A stretch of DNA of 64,000 bases from positions 108,105-172,104 of the forward strand of contig FMTX01000013.1 of NCBI GenBank assembly GCA_900100895.1, read 5' to 3'. This document shows, piece by piece, positions 1 through 11,603 of this stretch (position 1 is the first letter of the stretch; every line of letters starts with the position of its first letter). A program made the position numbers and the translations under genes. Below the pieces are notes generated by a model, which saw nothing but the letters and a program-made list of their open reading frames with translations, was not told the origin of the DNA and searched no databases. This DNA is from Lachnospiraceae bacterium YSD2013 (GTDB taxonomy: Bacteria > Bacillota > Clostridia > Lachnospirales > Lachnospiraceae).

Positions 1-82
1 CTATTATAGCAAGTTATTGAGACCCATGCACAATATTCGGGAAAATTAAGAATTTTTTATGATATTGCTCTCGGTAAAAGAA

Positions 83-111
83 AAACCCCAAGGCTCACTG
101 CCCCGGGGTTT
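83..111 (-). terminator. Rho-independent terminator of the ATP synthase operon
   Basis: AAACCCC (83-89) pairs with GGGGTTT (105-111). Read on the minus strand the stem is followed by a T-rich run (TTTTTCTTTT). It lies 9 bases beyond the atpC stop and closes the operon. Confidence 0.85.
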
Positions 112-119
112 ATCAACTA

Positions 120-521
120 TTATCCTTTAACGCCGATTCTTACAAGTGCACGATGGAGCTTGGCTTCCGCAAGTCTTATTTCTTTGTCCGTAAGATTGTC
201 GCGGGCTAAGATTTCTTCAGCCTTTTTCTTGGCAGCTTCTGCACGGTTTTTGTCGATGTCATCGGCCCACTCCCAAGTGGTTGCAAGAAGGTGGCAAGCG
301 CCATCCATCATGGTAATCATACCGCCTATGCAGGCTGCATCCTTTCTTGTGCCGTCCTCAAGGACTACGTAAGCCGCACCCATGCCAAGTGCTGTGCAGA
401 AATTAGTGTGTCCTGCCAGAATTGCAAGATCGCCGGTAATGCTTCGGCACATGACCCGTTCCACATTACCTTCAAAAAGTAAGCCGTCCGGTGTACCGAT
501 TCGTAACGGAAATGTCGTCAT
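120..521 (-). CDS. atpC: F1F0 ATP synthase subunit epsilon
   Basis: 133 aa, normal for the family. Subunit of the central stalk of F1, which together with gamma transmits rotation and can inhibit ATP hydrolysis. The N-terminal beta-sandwich (about 1-85, starting PLRIGTPDG, with the typical GHTNFCTAL stretch) is followed by a two-helix C-terminal domain rich in Lys, Glu and Ala (about 90-133). Last gene of the operon, 12 bases after atpD, followed directly by a terminator. Identity is clear from position and fold-level similarity. Confidence 0.95.
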   Translation of the reverse strand: MTTFPLRIGTPDGLLFEGNVERVMCRSITGDLAILAGHTNFCTALGMGAAYVVLEDGTRKDAACIGGMITMMDGACHLLATTWEWADDIDKNRAEAAKKKAEEILARDNLTDKEIRLAEAKLHRALVRIGVKG

Positions 522-533
522 AGACAGCCTCCT

Positions 534-1928
<1,395 letters not shown>

Positions 1929-1963
1929 TTACGAATCTCCTTTGTATTTTAGTTAAGTAAGTG

Positions 1964-2818
1964 CTACAGTCCTTCAGCACCTCCGACAATTTCGGTAATT
2001 TCCTGCGTAATGCTTGCCTGACGGGCTCTGTTGTAGTGAAGGTTCAGAGTCTCAATCATTTCTTCGGCGTTGGATGTTGCGGATTCCATGGCGGTACGTC
2101 TTGCCGCCTGCTCACTCGCAAGGGAATCGCATACGGCGCCGTAGATAACGCCGGCTACATACTCGGGAACGATTGCGTCGAATACTTCGGTTGAGTCGGG
2201 CTCGTAGAGAATCAAGTTCTTAACGGGCTCAACAGGTTCTTCACCCACAAGATCGGTAAGTGGCAACACGCTCACTGCGTGAGGCTGCTGTGAAAGCATC
2301 GATACGAACTCTGTATAAACAAGTCTTAATGTACCGAAGTTACCGTCCTTGTACTCCTTACATAAGAGATTGCTGATTTCGAAGCAGTCGCCTATGTTCA
2401 GGGGAGCGATTTCATTGAAATGCTCGGTTATGATTTCGACTTTACGTCTCTTGAAATATTCTACCGCTTTCTTACCAATGGGGAGAACCGAATAGTCCTT
2501 GCCTTTGGAATCGGCTTCCATACATTTAAAGAGGTTGGAGTTGTATCCGCCTGCAAGACCTCTGTCACCGGCGATTACTACGTAGCAGACCTTCTCGCTG
2601 GTCGCTGCGGAAGCAAAGTCGGAAGTAAAATCCGTATTGCCTGCAGCAATCTTCTGAAGGGTGCCGTACAGTTCTTTAAAGTAGGGGCGGGCGATCTCGG
2701 ATCGTTCCTTGGCTCTACGCAGTTTGGAGGATGCCACAAGTTCCATTGCCTTGGTTATCTGCATGGTGTTCTGGACACTCTTGATACGCAGCTTAACCGC
2801 TTTCATGTTAGCAGCCAT
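1964..2818 (-). CDS. atpG: F1F0 ATP synthase subunit gamma
   Basis: 284 aa, usual length. The central rotating shaft of F1: long N- and C-terminal helices form a coiled coil inside the alpha3-beta3 ring. The N terminus (MKAVKLRIKSVQNTMQITKA) and the C-terminal signature region (LNLHYNRARQASITQEITEI) are both characteristic. The next gene upstream is atpA, with an 11-base gap, and atpD follows. A ribosome site (AGGAGG) lies just upstream of the ATG. Confidence 0.97.
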   Translation of the reverse strand: MAANMKAVKLRIKSVQNTMQITKAMELVASSKLRRAKERSEIARPYFKELYGTLQKIAAGNTDFTSDFASAATSEKVCYVVIAGDRGLAGGYNSNLFKCMEADSKGKDYSVLPIGKKAVEYFKRRKVEIITEHFNEIAPLNIGDCFEISNLLCKEYKDGNFGTLRLVYTEFVSMLSQQPHAVSVLPLTDLVGEEPVEPVKNLILYEPDSTEVFDAIVPEYVAGVIYGAVCDSLASEQAARRTAMESATSNAEEMIETLNLHYNRARQASITQEITEIVGGAEGL

Positions 2819-2829
2819 GTGTGTCCTCC

Positions 2830-4359
2830 TTATGAAGCACTATGTGCTTTAACAAAGTCTTCTGTATATGCCTCAAGAGCTCTCTTTAAGCGCTCTTCGG
2901 TATCTTCTTCAAGCTTACCTGTTTCCTTAACCGCATTCATGAAGGCTACACCGTCTGCATCTCCGTCAAGGAAAGTATAAAGACCTGCTTCGTACTCCTT
3001 AACATCGGTAACGGCTACCTTGGCAAGAATGTTCTTGGTAACGGCATAGATGATGGCAATCTGCTTTTCAACAGGGATAGGAGAATTCTGGTTCTGTTTA
3101 AGAACTTCCACGATTCTCGCACCCTGATCCAGACGTGCCTTGGTATCGGCATCGAGGTCGGAACCGAACTGTGCGAAGCTCTGTAACTCTCTGTACTGGG
3201 AGTAGATAAGCTTCAAAGTACCGGCAACCTTCTTCATTGCCTTAATCTGAGCGTTACCACCTACACGGGATACCGAGATACCGGGGTTAACCGCAGGCAT
3301 AACGCCTGAGTGGAAAAGCTCGGTCTCAAGGAATATCTGTCCGTCGGTAATGGAAATAACGTTGGTAGGGATATATGCGGAAACGTCGCCTGCCTGCGTC
3401 TCAATGATGGGAAGTGCGGTAAGTGAACCGCCGCCGTGCTCGGCATCCATCTTGGCTGCACGCTCAAGAAGTCTTGAGTGGAGGTAGAATACGTCTCCGG
3501 GATAGGCCTCACGTCCGGGGGGACGACGGATAAGCAAGGAGAGTGCACGATATGCAACCGCATGCTTACTTAAGTCATCGTAGATAACAAGGACGTGCTT
3601 GCCCTGTGCCATAAAATATTCACCCATAGCACATCCCGAATAAGGAGCGATGTACTGAAGGGGGCTTGCCTCGGAAGCGGTAGCTGCTACAACGATTGTG
3701 TAGTCCATAGCGCCGTTCTTGGTGAGGTTCTCAACAAGGTTCGTTACTGTGGAACGCTTCTGACCGATGGCAACGTAAATACAAATAACATCTTTGCCCT
3801 TCTGGTTGATGATGGTATCTGTAGCGATGGTGGTCTTACCGGTCTGTCTGTCGCCGATAATCAACTCACGCTGACCACGACCGATTGGAATCATCGAGTC
3901 GATAGCCTTGATACCTGTCTGTAAGGGCTCAAATACTGACTGTCTTTCACAAATACCGGGAGCGTTGGATTCGATAGCTCTGAATTCCTTGGTATCGATG
4001 GGACCCGCTCCGTCAATGGGCTGGCCGAGAGCATTAACAACACGGCCAATCATAGCTTCACCTACCGGTACGGATACAACCTTACCGGTACGCTTAACGG
4101 TCTGTCCTTCACCTATGTTCTCATCGGAACCGAATAATACGATGGAAACACTGTTCTCTTCAAGGTTCTGAGCCATACCGAAGCTTCCGTCCTCAAATTC
4201 AAGAAGCTCACCTGCCATACACTTAACAAGTCCGCTCGCACGTGCGATACCGTCACCTACGTTAAGTATGGTTCCTGTCTCATTCTGCTGAAGAGTGTTT
4301 TCGTAATATTTTATCTGGCTACGGATGACCTTGGATATCTCTTCGGGTTTTAATTGCAT
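2830..4359 (-). CDS. atpA: F1F0 ATP synthase subunit alpha
   Basis: 509 aa, full length. Non-catalytic nucleotide-binding subunit of F1. The Walker A loop GDRQTGKTT is near residue 170, and the family signature [14 protein letters not shown] near 360 is intact and includes the conserved arginine that reaches into the beta active site. It follows atpH by 15 bases and precedes atpG by 11 bases, the standard order. Confidence 0.98.
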   Translation of the reverse strand: MQLKPEEISKVIRSQIKYYENTLQQNETGTILNVGDGIARASGLVKCMAGELLEFEDGSFGMAQNLEENSVSIVLFGSDENIGEGQTVKRTGKVVSVPVGEAMIGRVVNALGQPIDGAGPIDTKEFRAIESNAPGICERQSVFEPLQTGIKAIDSMIPIGRGQRELIIGDRQTGKTTIATDTIINQKGKDVICIYVAIGQKRSTVTNLVENLTKNGAMDYTIVVAATASEASPLQYIAPYSGCAMGEYFMAQGKHVLVIYDDLSKHAVAYRALSLLIRRPPGREAYPGDVFYLHSRLLERAAKMDAEHGGGSLTALPIIETQAGDVSAYIPTNVISITDGQIFLETELFHSGVMPAVNPGISVSRVGGNAQIKAMKKVAGTLKLIYSQYRELQSFAQFGSDLDADTKARLDQGARIVEVLKQNQNSPIPVEKQIAIIYAVTKNILAKVAVTDVKEYEAGLYTFLDGDADGVAFMNAVKETGKLEEDTEERLKRALEAYTEDFVKAHSAS

Positions 4360-4374
4360 AATTCCATTCCATCC

Positions 4375-4914
4375 TTATAGTATCGTGTCGTTTAATCTCT
4401 TGGAAATTTCGTTCAGACGTCCGCTTACGGTACCGTCGATCTCTGTTCCCTCGATTTCGACCTTAAGTCCCGCAACAACTGCGGGATTAACCTTCGTTAC
4501 AAGTGAAACGGTCTTACCGCTCACCTTTTCAAGCTTTGCTTTAAGTGCCTTTTTCTTTTCCTCGGTAAGCTCAACAGCGCTTGTTACAACCGCTTCTGCT
4601 ATTCCGTGGTCGGCATTGTATCTCTTTGTGAATTCTTCCGTACAGCCTTCATACTCGCGTAACAGATTTCTTTCGCAAAGAATCTTGAGGAAGTTTACCA
4701 AATATCTCTCAGCGTCGGCACCAAAGGCCTTCTCTATGAGATCGGTACGCTCTTCTTTCTTAACCGAAGGTTCCGAAAGAAGCTTAAGATACTCGGGATT
4801 CTCCCTGAATATCGCCTTAACTTCCTGCATTTGCTCCAAAATGGCGTCTGTAAGCTTTTCTTCGGAAGCCAAGTCATACAGACTGCCACCATAAACTCTG
4901 GCATATTCCGTCAT
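4375..4914 (-). CDS. atpH: F1F0 ATP synthase subunit delta
   Basis: 179 aa, usual length. Peripheral-stalk protein that joins the b subunits to the top of F1. The N-terminal helical domain (YGGSLYDLASEEKL and following) and the C-terminal segment (VEIEGTEIDGTVSGRL, related to the usual ...GSVIDGSVRGRL ending) are recognisable. The start codon overlaps the atpF stop by 4 bases, suggesting translational coupling, which is standard in this operon type. Confidence 0.95.
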   Translation of the reverse strand: MTEYARVYGGSLYDLASEEKLTDAILEQMQEVKAIFRENPEYLKLLSEPSVKKEERTDLIEKAFGADAERYLVNFLKILCERNLLREYEGCTEEFTKRYNADHGIAEAVVTSAVELTEEKKKALKAKLEKVSGKTVSLVTKVNPAVVAGLKVEIEGTEIDGTVSGRLNEISKRLNDTIL

Positions 4915-5414
4915 GACTCTTCTCCTACTTTATTGATAAAATCATCTATCAGTTTCTCATGGTCCGAAGAGTTAATCTCTCTTCCGATTACCTTACCGGC
5001 AATCTCCATAGCCATATCACCGATTTCATCCTTAATCTCGTTGACAGCTTTGCGTCTCTCCTGCTCAATGTCTCTTTCGGCCTTAGCCTTAATGGATACG
5101 GCCTGAGCATTGGCCTCGCGGATGATTTCTTCGCTCTGCTGCGATGCGGATTTCTGAGCGGTGTTAAGAATGTCGTTGGCCTTATCGCGGGCCTGTTTCA
5201 TGCTTTCTTCGTACTCGCTCTTAAGTGACTCTGCTTCTTCTTTGGCCTTGGCCGCATCGGCAAGTTCTGCGTCTGCTAAAGCCTTACGCTTGGCAAGAAC
5301 CTCACGTATGGGCTTAAAAAGAAACTTCTTAATCAGCATCACTTGGATAAAAAGGTTAAGTAACTGTGCTATGAGGGTCCAGGGATCGATAGTAACTAAG
5401 TCCTGTACTTTCAA
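4911..5414 (-). CDS. atpF: F1F0 ATP synthase subunit b
   Basis: 167 aa, usual length. Peripheral stalk: one N-terminal membrane helix (about residues 10-30, TLIAQLLNLFIQVMLIKKFL) and a long Ala/Glu/Lys-rich coiled coil (about 35-150). There is only one b gene, so the stalk should be a homodimer. It overlaps atpH by 4 bases and follows atpE by 21 bases. The ribosome site AGGAGG precedes the ATG. Confidence 0.95.
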   Translation of the reverse strand: MKVQDLVTIDPWTLIAQLLNLFIQVMLIKKFLFKPIREVLAKRKALADAELADAAKAKEEAESLKSEYEESMKQARDKANDILNTAQKSASQQSEEIIREANAQAVSIKAKAERDIEQERRKAVNEIKDEIGDMAMEIAGKVIGREINSSDHEKLIDDFINKVGEES

Positions 5415-5435
5415 GCTTATAACCTCCTAAATGAG

Positions 5436-5747
<312 letters not shown>

Positions 5748-6515
5748 TTAGCCTTCTGCGGCATTTGCAATATACATAGTTGTCAGCATACAGAAAATGT
5801 ATGCCTGCATTACTCCGGAGAACCAGTCAAAATAAACCGATAATATCGCCGGAAGACCCACACTGAAGATGGGTACATGTGAGAGAAGTGCTCCCACTGC
5901 GCCGGGAATTAATCCCAGGAGCTTTGAACTTGCCACAGCGAGTGCTGCGTAAATAAGAATATTGATTACGAAACCCGAAAGTATGTTACCGAAGTGACGG
6001 CAAGCCATACTGATAGGGGTTGCAAGTTCCGATAATACGTTAAAGGGCGTCAAAACAGGTATAGGCTGTGTGAATCCCTTAAGGTATCCGCCGACACCGC
6101 CTACTTTAATCTTCTGGGAAGTGATAATTACAAATACCACTAAAGCCCACGATGCTTCGGTATTCAAATCGGCCGTGGGGCTTCTGAATATACCCGTTAA
6201 GCTGATAAGGTTGGATACCACACTGGTTGCGAACAATGCCGCCACAAAAGGAACAAAGTAAGCAAATTTCTCGCCCATGTTGCCGATTACGAACTTATCG
6301 GCGGTTTCCACAAGCATTTCTGCAAAGGCCTGTCGCTTGGAAACATCTTTCACCTTAAGCTTGCGCGTAAGGCATATGCAGACGGTTGTAATAATAATCA
6401 TTACAATCCAACTTACCACCATGGTTTCCGTTATATGAAACCTTCCAAGCACAGGGATGTCCACCGGTAGTTCCCAATAGACTTTTGGGCCTACGATTTT
6501 TTCACTAACATCCAT
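5748..6515 (-). CDS. atpB: F1F0 ATP synthase subunit a
   Basis: 255 aa, five to six membrane segments. Stator subunit that forms the two ion half-channels next to the c ring. The conserved helix with the essential arginine is visible as ELATPISMACRHFGNILSGF (about residues 160-180). The N terminus (WELPVDIPVLGRFHITETM) is typical of the Firmicutes form. A strong GGAGG ribosome site precedes the ATG. The 5' end overlaps the end of the upstream atpI-like gene by 11 bases. Confidence 0.96.
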   Translation of the reverse strand: MDVSEKIVGPKVYWELPVDIPVLGRFHITETMVVSWIVMIIITTVCICLTRKLKVKDVSKRQAFAEMLVETADKFVIGNMGEKFAYFVPFVAALFATSVVSNLISLTGIFRSPTADLNTEASWALVVFVIITSQKIKVGGVGGYLKGFTQPIPVLTPFNVLSELATPISMACRHFGNILSGFVINILIYAALAVASSKLLGLIPGAVGALLSHVPIFSVGLPAILSVYFDWFSGVMQAYIFCMLTTMYIANAAEG

Positions 6516-6966
6516 CTTGCTTTTGCTCCACCTCCTGTCTTATATATTTTTGTTGATCGAAAATTCCTTTTATCTTGATACCGGCACTTGGGAAAAGTAA
6601 AGGTAAAATACCCGCCGGCCAAAAAATAAACGGTGCCGCGATTGCGATTGCAATCCATACAAAGTGTAAAAGCTTTCTTTTGGCAAGGCTTTTCTTCATA
6701 ATATCGATAGCGACCTTGTCATCTTCTTCCGAAGTAACGGCCTGAACCGTAAGCGACATTAAAAAGAAATTCAACACCGCTACGAAAAGCCCCCCGAACG
6801 CTCCCGTGAATACAGTGTAATCAAAGGGGAACACATCGGGCCAAAACCACTTATGCAAAACAAAAATAACTGCTGTCATCACTACACAACCGATAAGCGT
6901 GTAGAGAAATATATTCTTAGTCTCTTTTTTTACCGCAGGCTGAAGCCTGTCCAGTAATTTACCCAT
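6505..6966 (-). CDS. ATP synthase subunit I-like membrane protein
   Basis: 153 aa with four probable membrane segments (about 25-42, 55-80, 103-120 and 122-132) and charged ends. Position directly before atpB and overall shape match the ATP synthase subunit I family, assembly factors for the c ring. The ATG at 6966 is chosen: it has GGAG seven bases upstream, whereas the TTG at 6978 overlaps that ribosome site. Sequence similarity to AtpI by eye is weak, so the family call rests mainly on position and topology. Confidence 0.75.
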   Translation of the reverse strand: MGKLLDRLQPAVKKETKNIFLYTLIGCVVMTAVIFVLHKWFWPDVFPFDYTVFTGAFGGLFVAVLNFFLMSLTVQAVTSEEDDKVAIDIMKKSLAKRKLLHFVWIAIAIAAPFIFWPAGILPLLFPSAGIKIKGIFDQQKYIRQEVEQKQDGC

Positions 6967-6978
6967 AAATAACTCCAA

Positions 6979-7248
6979 TTATTCGTGTCTGTTAAAGGAC
7001 ACGGTTTTCTTCTTGTCTTCTTTTTTGGTATCGCGGATTGTTGAAAGATAGAATTTATAAACCGTCATTGCCGAGCCACCGAGGCCGAAAAAGAAACCGG
7101 GAATGTAGACCCAAAGGCCCACCCCGTGCCTCGTAGTTAAATACCAGCACAGCAAAATGCACAGAAGAAGTGGCATTATAATTGAAAGGCCCAACTGGCC
7201 CAGAAGAGAAATCTGTTTGACTATTTCGTTAAGTTCTCCTCTTTTCAT
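6979..7248 (-). CDS. AtpZ/AtpI family small membrane protein, first gene of the ATP synthase operon
   Basis: 89 aa with two membrane helices (about 17-36 and 45-65), the second with glycine-rich FFFGLGGSAMTVYKF, as in the AtpZ/AtpI family (F0F1-ATPase subunit of unknown exact function, sometimes linked to Mg2+ or to c-ring assembly). First gene of the operon, 12 bases before the subunit I-like gene, and preceded by a good promoter (7282-7310). Confidence 0.8.
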   Translation of the reverse strand: MKRGELNEIVKQISLLGQLGLSIIMPLLLCILLCWYLTTRHGVGLWVYIPGFFFGLGGSAMTVYKFYLSTIRDTKKEDKKKTVSFNRHE

Positions 7249-7281
7249 TAATAACCACCCCTCAAAAGCGCTCCAACAGTC

Positions 7282-7310
7282 ATTCTATCAAGTTTCCGAC
7301 AGTACGGCAA
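7282..7310 (-). promoter_or_regulatory. Predicted sigma-A promoter of the ATP synthase operon
   Basis: On the minus strand: TTGCCG (7305-7310), 17-base spacer, TAGAAT (7282-7287), about 35 bases before the first operon gene. No clear terminator is seen between mfd and this promoter, so some read-through from mfd is possible. Confidence 0.6.
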
Positions 7311-7373
7311 CATAAAATTACTTATTAATACTACAATTTTCTAATTAACCAATTAATATAACAACTGTTCTTT

Positions 7374-10300
7374 TTACAGCAAATATTCAGTCATCTCTTC
7401 AATCATTTTTTCGGTCTTTTCAAGAAGCAGTTTCTCGTCCTGTCCCACCTCGCCGACGGTCCTGTATCTGTAGGTAAATACGGGCGGTACGGCCTTGGCA
7501 AAAAGCGTCAGATTCTTCTTGTGACGTGTAAGGAGCGTGCCGATATTCTCTGTCTTAATCGCAGCATCGGGCTTGAAGGTAAAAGAAATCTCCCCGTTAC
7601 GCCCGCGCACTTCGGTAATGCCCAGTCTGTGAGCGGCATTTCTGAGTCCCGAAATACGAAGCAGGTGCTCGCAGGCCTTCGGAACGGTGCCGAAGCGGTC
7701 TTTGAGTTCGTCGCGCATATCGTTGATTTCTTCCTGAGTCTCGAGAGCGGCAATGCGCTTGTAAGTGTCGAGCTTCTGGATTTCGTTGAGGATGTATTCG
7801 GAGGGAATATATGCATCTACGTCAAGGTCCGCAACCGTGTTAAAGTCCTCTGTGACGGTCTCGCCTTTTTTTATCTGAACGGCCTTGTTAAGCATCTTGC
7901 AGTAGAGGTCGTAGCCGACAGCCGCCATGTGACCGTGCTGGCTCATGCCGAGTATATTGCCGGCGCCACGGATTTCAAGGTCGCGCATGGCAATCTTGTA
8001 GCCGCTTCCGAGATCTGTAAACTCACGAATCGTCTGAAGGCGCTTCTCCGCAACTTCCTCAAGTATCTTGTCTCGCTTGTACATCAAGAAAGCATACGCC
8101 GTCCTGTTGGAACGACCTACGCGGCCGCGAAGCTGGTATAACTGCGAAAGTCCGAGCCTGTCGGAGTCGTGAATAATCATAGTATTAACGTTCGGAATAT
8201 CAATACCGGTCTCTATAATCGTCGTGGACACGAGCACATCGATATCGCCTTTGATGAAGTCGTACATAATACGCTCAATCTCAGACTCCTTCATCTGTCC
8301 GTGGGCAAAAGCAACATTCGCTTCGGGCACAAGTGCCTGGATACCCGCGGTAACCTCTGCGATATTGTTTACTCTGTTGTATACATAATAGACCTGACCG
8401 TGACGGGAAAGTTCTCGGTTGATGGCTTCACGCACCATCTCGGGATTGTACTCGCACACGTAGGTCTGAATAGGCAGTCTGTCGCCGGGTGCCTCTTCGA
8501 GAAGGCTCATGTCTCTTATTCCCACAAGGCTCATGTGGAGCGTTCTGGGAATAGGCGTTGCGGTAAGGGTAAGCACGTCGACGTCGTCCTTGATATGCTT
8601 GATCTTCTCCTTGTGAGTTACGCCGAAGCGCTGCTCCTCATCGATAATAAGGAGTCCAAGGTCTTTGAACTGTATGTCTGCAGAAAGCATGCGGTGGGTA
8701 CCGATTACGATATCTACCATGCCTTTCTTAAGGTCTTCGATGGTTTTCTTTTGCTCGGATTTGGGCACAAAACGGCTTAAGAGCGCTACCTTCACGGGGA
8801 AGTCACGCATTCTTTCGCTGAAGGTGTTGTAGTGCTGCTGAGCTAAGATTGTGGTGGGTACGAGGAAGACTACCTGCTTGCCGTCCTGAACTGCCTTGAA
8901 GGCCGCACGGATGGCTATCTCGGTCTTGCCGAAGCCTACGTCGCCGCAGATGAGTCGGTCCATAATCTTGGTGCTCTCCATGTCCGCTTTGGTGGCCTCG
9001 ATGGCTTCGAGCTGGTCGCCGGTTTCTTCGTAGGGGAAGCTCTCCTCGAATTCCTGCTGCCAGACGGTGTCTGCGCTGAATACGTAGCCGGCCTTGTCGC
9101 GTCTTGCGGCGTAAAGGGTCACCAGCTCCTCGGCCACTTCATTGACTGCAGTCTTAACCTTGCCGGTGGTATTCTCCCATTCCTTGGTGCCAAGCTTGTT
9201 AATCTTGGGCTTCTTGGCATCCGCGGAAGCATATTTCATGATAACGTCAAGAGCGGTCGCGGGCACGTAAAGCACACCACCGTCCTTGTATTCTATGCGC
9301 ATGTAGTCCTTGGCGACCTTGTCGACTTCAACCTTTTCGATACCCTTGTAAACGCCGATACCGAAGCTTTCGTGCACGACGTAATCGCCTACCTGAAGGT
9401 CGTTAAAGTCTCTGACCTTATTGCCCTCGGATTCGTAGCGCTTCTTGCGCTTTTTCTTCTTGGCCTCGGTAAAGATGTCGCTTTCGGATATGACAACAAA
9501 GCCGATTTCGGGGTACTCAAAGCCCTTCATAACCCGGCCGTACATGGTCATTATCTCGCCGCTTTGAAGCTCGTGATTTCGGTCTTCGGAAAAGAAAGCG
9601 TTGACCTCTTCACCTCTTAAACTCTCGGCAATTCGCTCCGCTCTGGAACGTGAGCCCGAAAGAATGAGGACTTTGTACTTACGCTTCTTATATGAATTTA
9701 AGTCTCTTACGAGTTCGTTAAAGCTGTTGTTGTAAGAAGGGATACTTCTTGCGGTTACGCCCATGGTGAAGTCAGGCTTAATCGAATAGCCCTTCACGGG
9801 CATGGTGCTGAGCATAAGGAGGCTTTCTGCCGCAAGCTTCGCATTAATGGTCGCGCTTCCGATTAGGATGTCGGTCTGTCCCGGAAGGCTGTAACCCTTC
9901 TCAAGTCTGGCCTTCATGCTTTCTCTGAACTCAAGCTCCACCGCCTCGGCATGTTCTTTGATACGGGAAGGCTCGTCCAGTATAAATAAAGCGCCCGGCA
10001 TATAGTCACAGACCGAAAGGGGCTCTTTGAAGAAGTACTTAAGATAACCGTCGGCGTTAAACGTCCAGGGAAGCTCCGTAATCTGCTCTCTTACTTCTTC
10101 GAACATTGCTTCAAGTCTGTGGGCTTCTTCGGGCTGACCGTTCTTTCTGAACTTATTAACTGCCGCCTTGGTCTCGGCTTCAATACCGACTAAACCGCCT
10201 AAGAGTTCGTCCTCGGAAAGAGGCAACTCGGTAGCCGGATAGATGGTAATGCTCTCGAGGCGCTCGATGGAACGCTGGCTCTGAACGTCAAAGCTTCGTA

Positions 10301-10898
10301 CGGAGCTGACTTCATCACCCCAGAGCTCTATTCTGTATGGATTGTCTTCGGTGAAATCAAAGATGTCGATGATACCGCCGCGTACCGAGAACTGGCCGCC
10401 GGCTTCCACCTGATAGGTCTTTTCGTAGCCGAGAGCGCAAAGCTTCTTAATAAGTTTCTTCTCGGATACCTCGCCGTTAACAGAGATTTTGATAAGACTG
10501 TTCTTAAGTACATCGAGTCCCGCACCTGCATTCATAAGACCGCCGAAAGTGGTGATAATGGTGCAGGGAAGACCCATGAGTATTCTCTTAAGACATGCGA
10601 TTCTGTCTCTTGTAATCTTGTTGCCGTGCACGTCCGCCTGGTAAAAAATAGCGTCCTTGGCGGGATACATGCGCACGTTTTTATCGTACATTCTGTAGTC
10701 CTCGTAGATTTCTTTAACCCGGACGTCACTGTACGTTACTATCACTTTATTGGAAAACCCTTCGGCAAGGGCAAATGCCATGTTCCACTTCTGGGAATCG
10801 ACGCAGCCCGTGACCGAGACGTTTTTCTTTTTCCTAAGTTCCGCTTTGGCCTCCGTAATACCCGGAAGGCTCATAAGGGGCCCTGTCAATGCTCTCAT
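7374..10898 (-). CDS. mfd: Transcription-repair coupling factor Mfd
   Basis: 1174 aa, full length. DNA translocase that removes stalled RNA polymerase and recruits the UvrA/UvrB repair complex. Visible parts in order: UvrB-like N-terminal module with GGQFSVRGGIIDIF (about 165-180); RNA polymerase-interacting domain around DLQVGDYVVHESFGIGVYKG (about 500); RecG-like translocase with Walker A CGDVGFGKTEIA (about 650), the DEEQ box LLIIDEEQRFGV (about 750) and motif VI QLRGRVGRSNR (about 930); and the C-terminal TRCF domain. Its ATG overlaps the pth stop by 4 bases, indicating co-translation with pth. Confidence 0.97.
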   Translation of the reverse strand: MRALTGPLMSLPGITEAKAELRKKKNVSVTGCVDSQKWNMAFALAEGFSNKVIVTYSDVRVKEIYEDYRMYDKNVRMYPAKDAIFYQADVHGNKITRDRIACLKRILMGLPCTIITTFGGLMNAGAGLDVLKNSLIKISVNGEVSEKKLIKKLCALGYEKTYQVEAGGQFSVRGGIIDIFDFTEDNPYRIELWGDEVSSVRSFDVQSQRSIERLESITIYPATELPLSEDELLGGLVGIEAETKAAVNKFRKNGQPEEAHRLEAMFEEVREQITELPWTFNADGYLKYFFKEPLSVCDYMPGALFILDEPSRIKEHAEAVELEFRESMKARLEKGYSLPGQTDILIGSATINAKLAAESLLMLSTMPVKGYSIKPDFTMGVTARSIPSYNNSFNELVRDLNSYKKRKYKVLILSGSRSRAERIAESLRGEEVNAFFSEDRNHELQSGEIMTMYGRVMKGFEYPEIGFVVISESDIFTEAKKKKRKKRYESEGNKVRDFNDLQVGDYVVHESFGIGVYKGIEKVEVDKVAKDYMRIEYKDGGVLYVPATALDVIMKYASADAKKPKINKLGTKEWENTTGKVKTAVNEVAEELVTLYAARRDKAGYVFSADTVWQQEFEESFPYEETGDQLEAIEATKADMESTKIMDRLICGDVGFGKTEIAIRAAFKAVQDGKQVVFLVPTTILAQQHYNTFSERMRDFPVKVALLSRFVPKSEQKKTIEDLKKGMVDIVIGTHRMLSADIQFKDLGLLIIDEEQRFGVTHKEKIKHIKDDVDVLTLTATPIPRTLHMSLVGIRDMSLLEEAPGDRLPIQTYVCEYNPEMVREAINRELSRHGQVYYVYNRVNNIAEVTAGIQALVPEANVAFAHGQMKESEIERIMYDFIKGDIDVLVSTTIIETGIDIPNVNTMIIHDSDRLGLSQLYQLRGRVGRSNRTAYAFLMYKRDKILEEVAEKRLQTIREFTDLGSGYKIAMRDLEIRGAGNILGMSQHGHMAAVGYDLYCKMLNKAVQIKKGETVTEDFNTVADLDVDAYIPSEYILNEIQKLDTYKRIAALETQEEINDMRDELKDRFGTVPKACEHLLRISGLRNAAHRLGITEVRGRNGEISFTFKPDAAIKTENIGTLLTRHKKNLTLFAKAVPPVFTYRYRTVGEVGQDEKLLLEKTEKMIEEMTEYLL

Positions 10899-11479
10899 TC
10901 TTGTGTCCTGTCAACCTTGCGGTTGTATTTGTTCATGGCTTCGTCAACTTCGCCGTTCATAATCATAAGGGTTGCGGCGCAGGCTTCATCGATTGCGTCC
11001 TTTAGTGGCTCCATGTCCTCTTTGTGGAAATGTCCGAGCACCCAGTCCGCAAGGTCCATGCGCGGAGGCTTCTCGCCTATTCCCACGCGGACTCTCTGAA
11101 AATCGGTGGTGCCGAGATGCGCGATGATGCTCTTCATGCCGTTATGTCCGCCCGCGGAGCCTTTCTTGCGCACGCGAATACCGCCTACATCAAGGGTAAT
11201 GTCATCGTAGATAACAATGACTTCCGTCTCAATGTCGGGCTTATAATAATCCACGAGTTCCCTAAGGCTCTCGCCGCTGTTATTCATAAATGTCTGAGGT
11301 TTCGCAAGTATTACCTTGTGGCCCTCGATGGCGCCTTTACCTATGATTGCCTTGTGCTTTTTCTCGCCTACGTCAATGCCGTACTTGGAGGCGAGTGCAT
11401 CTATAGTCATGAAGCCCGCGTTGTGGCGGGTTCCTGCATAATCTTTCCCGGGATTGCCGAGACCTGCGATAATAATCAT
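10895..11479 (-). CDS. pth: Peptidyl-tRNA hydrolase
   Basis: 194 aa, usual length. Frees tRNA from peptidyl-tRNA that drops off ribosomes. The N terminus IIIAGLGNPGKDYAGTRHNA carries the catalytic histidine and the signature GNPGxxYxxTRHN; KPQTFMNNSGES and GSAGGHNGMKSI are the other two conserved blocks. First gene of a pth-mfd unit, a common pairing in Firmicutes, with a 4-base overlap to mfd. It has the usual catalytic residues and looks intact. Confidence 0.97.
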   Translation of the reverse strand: MIIIAGLGNPGKDYAGTRHNAGFMTIDALASKYGIDVGEKKHKAIIGKGAIEGHKVILAKPQTFMNNSGESLRELVDYYKPDIETEVIVIYDDITLDVGGIRVRKKGSAGGHNGMKSIIAHLGTTDFQRVRVGIGEKPPRMDLADWVLGHFHKEDMEPLKDAIDEACAATLMIMNGEVDEAMNKYNRKVDRTQE

Positions 11480-11571
11480 TATTTCTTCTCCTGTGGTGCG
11501 TTACACCGCAATCATTATACAAAAGTGCGTGTATTAAGGCAACCGTTATAAGCCAAAGAAAGCGCAATAAA

Positions 11572-11595
11572 GCCCGCGAGAACATACCCGCGGGC
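11572..11595 (-). terminator. Terminator after glgD
   Basis: GCCCGCG (11572-11578) pairs with CGCGGGC (11589-11595). On the minus strand it is followed by TTTATTG. It ends the glgC-glgD transcript 9 bases past the glgD stop. Confidence 0.75.
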
Positions 11596-11603
11596 CCCAT
11601 AAA

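Noticed and set aside
7521..8780. Long plus-strand open frames opposite mfd (206 and 203 aa)
   Set aside because: They are mirror images of the mfd coding frame, without ribosome sites or recognisable domains.
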